From Chlorella sorokiniana (taxonomy: Eukaryota > Chlorophyta > Trebouxiophyceae > Chlorellales > Chlorellaceae), in assembly GCA_025917655.1 (NCBI GenBank), contig CP084613.1:806001-870000 (forward strand): a DNA stretch of 64,000 nt, in the 5' to 3' direction. The notes below the pieces were generated by a model that worked only from the letters and a program-made list of their open reading frames with translations, made no database searches and was not told where the DNA came from. Both the position numbers and the translations under genes were made by a program. Positions 22,540 to 36,415 of this stretch are shown here, in pieces. The stretch's first letter is position 1. Each line of letters begins with the position of its first letter.

Positions 22540-23882
22540 AGGGCCCGAATGGTGGCTCTCGTCGACAGCTCGGGGGTGGTCTTTCGACTGAGGGCTGCTT
22601 GCGCAGCTGATTGGACCTGCAGTGGGAAGCAGCCGCCAGGTCTTGGACTTGCCTGGTTTGTTGTGTGCGAGCAAGCGGGGGCCTCAGGGCAGGCCTGGAT
22701 CGGTTGCCTGAACAGGCGGAAGCGATCCTTTGCCAAGCAAGGCAGCCCGATGAGCAGCAAGGCCCAGCCCGCGAGGAAGTCGGGCGCCCTCGGCTGGTGA
22801 GGCCTCATCGCAGCCAAGCCGCCCCCGGCACGCTGTTTGCAGCATAAATACAGCCTCCAATGCACGCTGAGGCACATGACAGCAGGAGCAGCCCGGCGAA
22901 GCCACACAGGGGACGCGATGAGACAACTGCGCGCCTGCAGAGAGCGCGGGTCTGCTGCAGTTGCGCACCTATTCTGCTCAGCCTGCTCGTTGTCGATGCG
23001 AAGGCACGATCGGGCCTGAAAGGAGGAGGGCGGGCTGTCTGCAGGGGAGGGGCGGCAGAACTCTCGCGTGAGGACAGGCCGCACGATAGCCACGGGTGGC
23101 GCCTGCTCCAACCGCGATGTCCACCTGAGGACCGACCGCGGACGCAGCAGAGGCTCGCCTGAGGAAGTTAGCGCAGGTTCAAGACCGCGGTGGAAGTCGA
23201 GGCCACACCAGAGAAAAGGGCGTTCGTCCGATGGCTGTTGGAACGACGGAACTTTCTGCCGGGCTGGGGGCAGACGATGAGGTTGGAGGCGTTCCACTTC
23301 TCATGCAGGCCTCGCTGGCAGCGCGCGCTGGCGCTCAATCAAAGAAGATGGTGATGGGCCGTTCGATGGCGTTCCTATCACTTACATGCCCTGAACAGCG
23401 ACTGTGAGCAGGCTTTGCGCTTTGGCGCGCCGAGAGGGTGTCTCCGTTCACAGGCCCAGCTAGACTCCTTGCTCCTCCGTACGTGTGAAAGCTGCCTTGT
23501 AATACTAAGGCAAGACTGCTGTGGCCGGCATTGCGAGAGGGGGCCTACCACCCGCTCGCTCCCTACCGGTACCCAGCAAAACCTATGCTCACTCAATTCT
23601 TGCAGTAAGTTCGATGGATCAGGGCGCCACAGAATGATCAAGTAGTCGCGATTGGACGCGACTTTGCCAAAGGATACAGAGCTGCACCAGGGCGGATCCG
23701 CCGAACGGGGCGACATTCTGCCACCGCCTGGAAATGCTCAGTGATGCGTCTTGGAAAACAACAACAGGGGTGCAGCAGGACAGTAGAGAGCAGAAAACAG
23801 CCATATGCAACAAAATCAATCAAGCAGCCCGAATCAAGCAAGAGAAGAGCAGGCGGCGTTGGTGGCAGACCACCGTGACGCC
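22540..23882. other. intergenic: GATA promoter/5' leader and pyruvate kinase 3' UTR
   Basis: The right part should be the 3' UTR of pyruvate kinase, with TGTAA on the minus strand at 23386-23382. The left part is upstream of the GATA start. A small perfect hairpin (6-bp stem TGCCTT/AAGGCA, 8-nt loop) sits at 23493-23512. The minus strand is free of stops from 23297 to 22506, but that frame shows no recognisable domain and is not in frame with the GATA start. Confidence 0.45.
23382..23386 (-). terminator. putative poly(A) signal TGTAA (pyruvate kinase)
   Basis: It is 497 bases after the pyruvate kinase stop. Motif only. Confidence 0.35.
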
Positions 23883-26800
23883 TCATGCTGGCACATGCCG
23901 GACCTGCACAGAGCGCACCGTGTCCTGCTGCCCCTCCCCCACCTCCTGTCGCACGTCGCTGACAACCACCACCAGGTCGCCGGGGCTGCCAGCCCGCGCG
24001 CCTTGAGCAGCCCAAAGGCGCGCTGGGTGCGCTGCTCGCCGTCCGAGTTGTCAAAGTTGTCCAGGCGGAAGGGCGACACGCCCCACAGCAGGTTGAGCTG
24101 CTGCCGCGTCTCCTGCTTGTCTGCAGCATGGCAGTGATTTGTTGTGGTCAGGGTGAGCACCGTTTGTGGAAAGCATTCGCAACAACTTGGACAGTTACGA
24201 AGTGGCGGTTCTGCCCCTCCCCTTCAACACACCCGTGAACGCAAAGATGGGGGCGTCAGGGCGGCAACGGCTGAGGAACGCCGCCATGTAGCCGCGCCGG
24301 GTGAAGCACAGAAGAGCGCGCGCCTGCATGGATCATGGCCGCACGACCAAGGCGGGCAGAGACTCACACAACAAGGTGCGGCCGCCCCAGCGCGGGGCCC
24401 CGCACCTGCGTCTGCCTTGTACCTCGCTACAGCGCACCCATGCATGGGCCCCGGCGGCAGCCCCCTCTGCGCACCTGCAGCGCGTTGGCGGTGGTGGCAG
24501 CAGCCGCGCACAGCTCTTCGGAGACCAGGCCGTCGCTGGTGGAGGAGATCTGGGGCAGGCTGATGCGCCCGTGCTTCTCCTCGCTGCACGAAGGGGGCAG
24601 GCAGGCAGGCCGGGAGGGCGTAAGCAGCGCCGCTGTGGCACGGCGAGGGAAGGAAGGAGGAGCCGACACATGCGCAGTCGAGCATGCGGGAGGTTGCGAC
24701 CCCGCTGCCAGCATGCAACAGGCCGCACCATCCCGTGCCCTGCAAACGCTCGCCGCAGGGCGGTGTCCCCTGTGCACAGGGACAGGCAGGCCCTGCACAG
24801 GCCCCCAGCGATGTGCTGAGGCCCCTGGAGCAGGCACAAGGGGCAGTGCCCCCTGCCACGTCCTCCCTTCCCCCGGCTGCATCCATGGTCCCTCACCGCG
24901 CCCACTCCTCGATGCGCGCCGCCACCGAGCGCAGCACCTCCAGGCTCTTCAGCGGGTACAGCCCCGCCGCCGTCTCGCCGCACAGCTGCAGCGCGTCGGC
25001 GCGCTGCCGCACCACGTCGGCGATGTCGCTGACCTGTGGGGGCAGAGAAGGGTGCAGGAAGGAGGAGGGTGTGGAGCCGGCAGCAACACAGGGCAAGGCT
25101 GGCACCCGACGCGGCAGGCACAGGCTGCAGCCTGGCCACGAGTGGTCACAGGGCAGCTGGGGCAGCGCATGTGTGTGGCCACAGGCGCGAGGTGAAGGCA
25201 GGCAGGCGTTGGAGTGTGCGCCCCGTCCCACCTCGGCGCGCGTGGGGGTGGGCAGCGTGTGCATCGACTGCAGCAGGTGGCTGGCCACAATCACGGGCTT
25301 GCCCTGCTGCCGGCACCGCATCACGATCTCCTTCTGCGCACGGAACAGACAGGTGGGGCAGGGGAGGCAGCGGAACACTGTCATGGGGAGCAGAGCGCCT
25401 GTCACCTCCTCCACGTGTTTGGACAGCCCATAGCATGCTCCCAAGCCCCCACCCCCACCCCTCCCCGCGCCCCTGCACAAGCCTGCCCACCTGGAGGGAC
25501 GGCACATTCTCAAAGGGCACCTGCGCCCCCAGGTCGCCCGGGCCACCATCACGCCGTCGGCCACCTGCGGGGCGCCGCCCAAGCGCCACCCAAGGGGGGG
25601 GGGGGTATGTGAGCGTGTGTGTGGGTCACAGGGGCAGGCAACAGCGCTAAACAGGGGTGCAGCTTGTGCGAGTTGCAGAGTGCAGCGCGGCGTCGCCGGG
25701 GAGCAAAGCAAGAGGAGCGTGCTTCCCACCCCACCCCACAGTGCACCCCATCACCCCAGTCTCACACCACGCCCGACCCTTGCCCCTCCCCCTTGGCGGC
25801 CCCACCTCCACGATCTCGGCGATGTTGGGCAGGGCGTCGTGGCTCTCAATCTTGGCGATGATCCCAACGGAGCGAGGGGCGCGGCTCTCCACTGCAGGAC
25901 AAAGGTGGCGGCAGGTTCAGATGCCGAGCTGCTGCAACTACCGCCCCTGCACTTGCCCGCATGCATGGCACTGCCTGCTGCCGCCCAGGTTGTCTCCCTG
26001 CTCCCTCCTCACCCCCTTCCTGTCAAGCACACACCCATGGCAAAGCCGCCCCACTGGCGCACCGTACGACTTGAGGTTGCGCACTGAGTCTGCCGACTTG
26101 ACGAAGGAGAGGGCGATGAAGTCCACCCCGCCTCGATGGCCATGTCAATGTCGCGCCAGTCCTGGGGGTGGGGGTGGGTGGTGTGTGTGTGTGCGTGTGT
26201 GTGTTGGGGGGGAGAGGGGGGGGGGGGGGGAGGGGCAAGGCCGACGGCTGAGACCAGGCGATCAGAGCAAGGGCTGTGGCATGGTGTGGGAAATGTGTCG
26301 GCGGGCGAGAGGAAGGAACCCGAGCAGACGACCAGGGCTCTCCAGTCAGGCTCCAGCAGGACAGGACAGTGCCCCTCTGTGCGCCCAGCCCGCTGTGAAC
26401 GCCAGGCGGGCCCTTTGCCTGCCGAAAGCAGCGTGCCGCGCGCAGCAGCTGGCCCGGCCCAGGCCGGCGGTCCGCACCTTGGCGCTGATGACGGGCAGGT
26501 GTGCGTTGCGCGCGCGCACGGTCTTGCCGCGGCGGCGCAGCACGAGGTTTGCACGGGAGAGGATGAGGCCGGGGTCCACCACGCGAGCCACGACGTCGGG
26601 GCCCGCCTTGCCCGTCACCTCCAGGCTCACCATGCCGCCGTCCACGACCACCAGGTCGCCCGGCTGCGCGTCCTCCTGGAAGGCGTCGTAGCTGCAAGCG
26701 AGGCGCAGGGGTGTTGCGGGCGGGGAGTGTGTGGGGGTGTAGTGCGAGCAGGCGAGTGTACAGGCGAGGGAAGGGGGGTAGAGCCAGTGTCTGCACGCCA

Positions 26801-28095
26801 ACTGCGAAAGGCAGCCTCAGGCGAGGCACGGGGGCAGTGGGGGCAGCATTCCTCAGTGCACCCATCGCGTGGTCGGTGCCACCTCCCCCAGCTGCCCAGC
26901 CTCCCTCCCCGCCCACCTGACGGCGATGCAGTTGCCGGAGCAGGAGGCGGCGTCGCGGACGGTGAACGTGAACTCGGCGCCCTTCTCGGCTTTGATGGGG
27001 GCGGGCAGCTCCATGATGTGCACCTCGGACCCCTCGGTGTCCATCTGGCGGGGGGGGATGAGGGCGGGCAGCAGAAGAGAGGAGGGGTGGGAACAGGTGT
27101 CGCTAGTTGCTGCGCATTGCAGGATCTCTGACATACAATTGTTTGGAATATTAGATGAAGCCAGATTGCATGGATTTTGCAGTGCAGCTGATTCCCCCTT
27201 GGGTGAGTGCAGGATGGGCCAGGCACAGGGATTGCACCACACACTCGACACGCAACCCCGTCAGCACAAACCGTGACCCACAGCACGCCAGCCCTTTGCG
27301 CGCACCATGACCGCCACAGCGAAGCCCTTCTCCTTGTTCAGCTTGCGGATGCGCTGCACGATGGCGCGGTGGTAGTCGTGGGAGCAGTGCGCCAGGTTGA
27401 GGCGCCTGCAGGGGGCACTAGGAGGTTTGGTGGGCAACCGCCGGACGGAGCAGAGGTGTCACACCTACTTGCGACAGCGGGGCCGCACACTGCTCTGCAC
27501 GGGACCATGCAGATTCTGAGCAAGTCGCGCGTCAGCGCCTGGTGGGGCGTTTGTTTGTTGGGGGGGAGGGGGTGGGGGGTGGCGGCACTCACGCGACGTT
27601 CATGCCGCCCACTGCCAGCGCTTCCAGCATCTCCTCGCTGTCGCAAGCGGGGCCGATGGTGGCTATCAGCTTCGTGCGGCGGGTTGAGCGGAAGCCTGCC
27701 GCAGCGGGGTGAGGGTTCAGGGGTCAAGGAACAGCCAGGGAGCGCCATGCTCGTGGCATATGCAGCAGCAGATCATGCGGTGCGACTGGGATGCCGGTAA
27801 TGCGCACTCGTGCAGCCAGCACTTCCACCAACCGCTCACCATTGTCAGCCAACTCCTGCACCAAATCCTGTTCCAACGACGACCGTTCCTGCTCAGCCTT
27901 GGCTGGGATTGGCGCAAGCTCGAGCTCGGCTGTCGAGCTAGCGGCTGGCGGCGACGCGGGCGCCGCCGCCTGTGCCCTGTGGGCGCCGGCACCCGCTCCA
28001 GATTTGCGAGGCCTTGCAGCTGCGGTTACGACAAGTCTGCGGCGGCCGCAGCCCGCCACGGGGGCTGTCAGCGCAGCGAGGGTTCCCGCTACCAT
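23883..28095 (-). CDS. PKP: plastid-type pyruvate kinase
   Basis: Converts phosphoenolpyruvate and ADP to pyruvate and ATP, feeding plastid fatty-acid synthesis. The first exon begins [20 protein letters not shown] and is Ala/Ser/Arg-rich, as expected for a transit peptide. Thirteen exons are readable. Key blocks are [20 protein letters not shown] (27.7 kb), [33 protein letters not shown] (substrate loop; the plant plastid isoforms have EGSE here) and the B-domain [15 protein letters not shown]. Then come [32 protein letters not shown] (catalytic Lys), [17 protein letters not shown] (Mg/PEP site), [14 protein letters not shown] and a C-terminal domain ending [11 protein letters not shown]. 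Single-base frame breaks occur at about 26130 (GGGG before the VDFIALSF block) and 25533 (within the ARGDLG motif). Exon 1's 3' border is not resolved. Subunit type (alpha or beta) cannot be decided by eye. Confidence 0.92.
26170..26235. repeat. GT-rich and G-rich simple repeat in a pyruvate kinase intron
   Basis: A (GT)n stretch is followed by G runs of 8 and more, intronic by position. The G-rich strand could form quadruplex structure. Confidence 0.8.
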
Positions 28096-28771
28096 GCTGT
28101 CGGCCCTGATTCTGGCGGAGGTGACCTGCAGGGCTTCACGGGAGGCTTGGATCACACACGACCGATCACACGATTTCGAGAGACTGTCGACTGCGCCGAT
28201 TCTGTCCAAGCCAGACACGGGATTACAACCCCAGCCAGCCTGGTTGTGAGTCTGCTCTCAATCCAGGGCCCCCTCTCGCCAGAACGGCAGCCCATCAATT
28301 TGTTAAACGACTGGACGAGCGATGGGAGCGGAAGGACGCAGTGCACTCTGACTGGCAGAAGTGGCAGGAGCCCAGAGAGGGGGCGCACGGCGGTGCACAA
28401 GTCATTCATTGTCGGGAGTTCAAAATCCATGTAGAGCGGAGCAAACACACAGCAGAAACAGCGAGGGCCGGTGCAGCGCCGCCTCTGCCCTATCGATGCA
28501 TGGGAAGGCCTAGCGAGGCCGCCGCTCACTTCCAGGCTGGCAGCAAGCTGCTGCTGCCGAGGCGGCCAGCGCGTCGCTGTTGAGGCTGTCAGTGTGTCCC
28601 TGCCGGGCCTCAGGCCCGATTGGCTTGGGCATGCGCGCCGGCAGCAGGCGGCTGCAGGAGTGCGGAGCATCCGCAGAGGCTGGTCGGCCGCCGGGTGCCC
28701 TGCCGCTGGGCGTTGCGGGCGGGTGCGGTGCGCAGCGGCAGGCGTGGCGGAGGGAGCTCTTTCCGACCGCC
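28096..28771. other. intergenic: pyruvate kinase promoter and E2o 3' UTR
   Basis: A minus-strand TGTAA at 28227-28223 lies 545 bases after the E2o stop and about 130 bases before the pyruvate kinase start. This leaves very little room for the latter's promoter. No coding exon seen. Confidence 0.45.
28223..28227 (-). terminator. putative poly(A) signal TGTAA (E2o gene)
   Basis: First minus-strand TGTAA found downstream of the E2o stop codon at 28772-28774. Motif only. Confidence 0.35.
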
Positions 28772-29211
28772 TCACACGTCGAGGAGCAGGCGGCGTGGGT
28801 CCTCCACAATCTCCTTGATGCGCTTGAGGAAGGTGACTGCCTCGCGGCCGTCGATGAGGCGGTGGTCATAGGTGAGGGCCAGGTTCATGATGGGCCTGGG
28901 AGGGGAGCGGGCAAGAAGAAAAATGGTCAAGACCAGATAGGAAGGCAAGATTGTTACGGCAACAGCACGGCAAAAGGGTGGGACCAGCGGCCACGGCGGA
29001 AACATGGAGGCCAAAGCGCTGAGAGTATGAGGAGGCGAAGGCGCCAGGCCGGGATGGCTGAACGACGCTCTGGCTGCAGCGAGCAGCATCGCAGGAGCGG
29101 TTGGCCCCGGCTGGAAACCCCGGCTGTGCGGCTGCAGCTGCTCTCACCTGGGCACGATCTGCCCGTTGACCACCCAGGGGCGCATGTTGGTGGCGTGCAT
29201 GCCCAGGATGG

Positions 29212-29247
<36 letters not shown>

Positions 29248-31668
29248 CCGAGCCAAACACGCCGCCGTTGCTGCACAGGAGGGACGACAGGCAGCACAGG
29301 CATGCTGGGCAGGCCGCCCTTCGATGCAGCTTACAGGTCATGCGCGCCGTCCTCACCCACCGCTCTTTGCCCCCACCACAGTCGCTGCAGTGGCAGGCAT
29401 CGCTGGCCACGCTCCTGCTCGCTCCCGGCCCCAGCACTGACGCAGGAGACAATCAAGAGGCGTGTGCACCCCCCCGCCTCTTTCAGCATGTCCCCATGCT
29501 CACCTAATGGTGAAGGTGCCCCCGCCATTTCGTCAATAGAGAGCGTGCCATCCCGCGCCTTGCGCCCAAACTCGTTGATTTTCTGCAGAAACATGTGAAA
29601 ACAAAAGCGGTGGGCCGCGACGGCACTGCTTTGAGCGGGGGTGCCGTCGCTTGCAGGCATGGCCTCGAGACGGGCACTGCGCTGCCTGCATGCCGCTGTG
29701 GCACTGCCTGCACCGCATAGCTGCCGAGGGCCGTCTGCGCTCGGCCCCGTCCCGCCAGCTTCTCCGCACCTTCTCCACATCCGCGAACGACATCTGGTCC
29801 ACATCTCGCAGCACAGGAACCACAAGGCCCTTGGGGGTGGACACCGCCACAGAGATGTCGTAGAAGTCGCTGCGACAAGGAGGGGATGGGGGAGTCTTAG
29901 CCGAGAGATGAGAGGGTGCAGGGAGCACCACAGCGCAGGTAGCGCGCGCTGTTCAGCCCGGCCTGCGCCCAACGCTGCGGCCAGTCGGGCTGTGCACTGC
30001 AGCACTCGCATGTGAAAACGGGAGCAAGGGGGAGGGGGTTGGAGCGGTGGCGCACCGGTAGATGATGTCGTTGCCGTCGATGACGCCGTTCACCGCCGGA
30101 ACATACTGCAGCGCCGCCCCGCTGCCTTCACAAACGCGCTCATGAAGCCCAGCTTCACACCGTGCCGCTCCAGGAACGCGTCCTGCAGCCGCAAAGAACG
30201 CATTAGGGTGGCAGACTGGGGGCGGGGCTGGCGATGTAGCAGGGGGCTGCACCGCCTCACATGGGCCCAGCTTCTGAGCTTGCAACGCCAGGGCCCGCCC
30301 TGCCCCCCAACCCACCTTGAGCTCCCGCCGCATCTCCATCACGTTGGTCATGTCCACCTCGTTGAAGGTGGACAGCATGGCGTACGTGTTCTGTGCCCCC
30401 TTCAGCCGCTCGCTGATGCGGCGGCGCAGCCGCGTCATGGGCACCCGCCGCTCTGGACGGCTGCCAGGCGCGGGCGGGGCTGCAGGCGCCGCCGCTGCCG
30501 CCCGGCTTCTCTGCCGCGGCAGGCTTGGGCGGCGGCGGCGGTGGGGCAGGCTTCTCTGCGGCAGGCTTGGCCGCGGGCTTGGGCGGCGGTGGCGCCGCCG
30601 CCGCTTCCTGCTTGGGTGCCTCCGGCTCGGGAGCCGCCTCCTCCGCTGCTGGCTTGGCGGCCGCGGCGTCGGCGTTCTCCTCCACAACCGCAAACGCCTG
30701 CCCCACCGTCACAGTATCCCCCTCCGCCGCCTGTATTGCCTTCACAATACCCGGGGTCTTGTGTGGGTATTTGATGTCCATGGTCACCTGAAGAAGAGGA
30801 GGACAGAAGCAGAGCTAAAGCCGAAGGGCAGAACAAGCAGAGTGTGGCGATTTGGCGCGCAGGCGGCGGTGGTAGGCAGCGGGCGGGGCCTGCCGCTGCT
30901 GCGAGCGGCGCCGCGGGTGCTTGCAGAGCCCAGCGCAGCCAGCGCGTGCCTTGTCCGTTTCAAGCTGTGCAATGACGTCGTCCTCTACCACCACATCCCC
31001 TGCAGCAGAGAGGCAAGGCCAGCAGCGGTAAACCAACACGGCGTGCAATCGGCTGAGATCAGCTCACGCGGCTGCAGCCCAACTGCAGCGAGTTGCCTTT
31101 GGCCGATAAGAGGCGAGTAGCGTGCAAGCAGCTGCTGCAAGTTGCACGTCGCAGGGCCGCACCCGGCTGCTTCAAGATGGCTGCAACGGTGCCCTCTGTG
31201 ATGCTCTCGCCCATGGACGGCACGTCCACATTAATGTCGGCCAGCGCCGCCGCCGAGCTGCTGATGCTGCGCGCAGCAACCAGCACCGCGGCATCTAGCC
31301 TGCTGCTGCCGGCTAGCGCTGATGCAGCTGTCGGCCAGTGCGCAGAGCGCGACGTCACTGACGCACGGGCGGCTGCGACACCTGGACAGGCAGCGGCAGA
31401 GCACCCCGACGGTCAGCTGGCGGAACGCCCTGCCAACGGGGCTTCGCGTTGCACTGCAGATCAACGAACCGGCTCACCTGTGCCACCCAACAGCTCCAGA
31501 GGAGCCAGTGTGCACAAGGGTGCTCCCTGCAGGCACGGGCGCCTCGCGCAAACCCGTTACCATTCAGTCCACTGGTACGCTCGACAGAAACTTGAGCATG
31601 TCTGCAGTGTATCCACTCACCCTGACCGCCCCTAGTCGCTGCAGCGACCGCAGCAAGCTTTGCCTCAT
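28772..31668 (-). CDS. ODO2: dihydrolipoyllysine-residue succinyltransferase, E2 of 2-oxoglutarate dehydrogenase
   Basis: This is the core acyltransferase of the mitochondrial TCA-cycle complex that makes succinyl-CoA. My start model has exon 1 at 31668-31621 ([22 protein letters not shown] donor), exon 2 at 31526-31478 and exon 3 from 31381. All join in phase and give an Arg/Ser/Ala presequence before [20 protein letters not shown]. The lipoyl lysine is in IAQLETDK, and the intron begins immediately after it with a GC donor (30949-30948). [20 protein letters not shown] completes the lipoyl domain. A Pro/Ala/Glu/Lys linker follows with no E3-binding domain. The catalytic domain runs from [18 protein letters not shown] through [20 protein letters not shown] and [20 protein letters not shown] to [12 protein letters not shown] (active-site H-X3-D-G), ending RRLLLDV. 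There is a frame break near 30500 in the linker. It is head-to-head with NSF. Confidence 0.9.
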
Positions 31669-31990
31669 CGCAGCCAGGGCCGAGCTGCAGCAGCAGAAGC
31701 CCCCAAAATATTCTGTTCGCAATGCACGGAATGATGGGGTGCAGCCCCGTTGGGATCCAGGCCTCACAGCCCCGCTGTTCCGATGACCAATGAGGGCTTT
31801 TGGAAAGGCGCTCGTTTGGTCCCCAGTTTCCGAGCTCATGCACATGCGATTGATTGCAGATTGCATGTCCTGCATGTAACACGCCACAGACTCAGCTGGA
31901 GTGCTAAGGTCAACGGCAAGCTTCGATCAGCGAAATCAGCAGCCGCTCCTTCCTCGCTGGCGGGCCCGGAGGGCCATTGAGCTGGCCAAG
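31669..31990. promoter_or_regulatory. bidirectional promoter region between E2o and NSF genes
   Basis: 322 bp lie between divergent start codons. No TATA-like or other recognised element was seen. Called from gene geometry. Confidence 0.45.
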
Positions 31991-36083
<4,093 letters not shown>

Positions 36084-36415
36084 TCCGGGCCCTGCAGGCC
36101 GGCTGGAAGGGGCGGCGCGCAGGCCCGTCGCCCCCACATGCATTTTATTCGCTGCGATTCTTTGCCTCCGCTCTGCTGCCATGGTGCTCCCGCTCTGCCT
36201 GCATCTGATGCTTTTTCCGCTCACCTCTCTGCCTACAATCTCACCATGCTGCAATGGCAGCCACGGTCAGGTAGACGGTGGCGGCGCAGCGACCAAGTGC
36301 TGCTGGCGGCGCCTCGCTGGCGGGTGCATTAGCGGGGATGGCAGCAGTCCCAAGTTTGGGTTCCCATATACCCAATTGCCATTTCAGCCTGTGAACAGCG
36401 CATGCACGCTGCGCA
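36084..36415. other. NSF 3' UTR and DBP8 promoter region
   Basis: 332 bp between same-strand genes. No TGTAA seen in it, so NSF either uses a variant signal or ends elsewhere. No coding exon. Confidence 0.4.

Noticed and set aside
22506-23297. A 263-codon minus-strand open frame upstream of the GATA gene
   Set aside because: It opens at a non-ATG codon, shows no domain or codon pattern, and is out of frame with the GATA start. Probably promoter and 5' leader.
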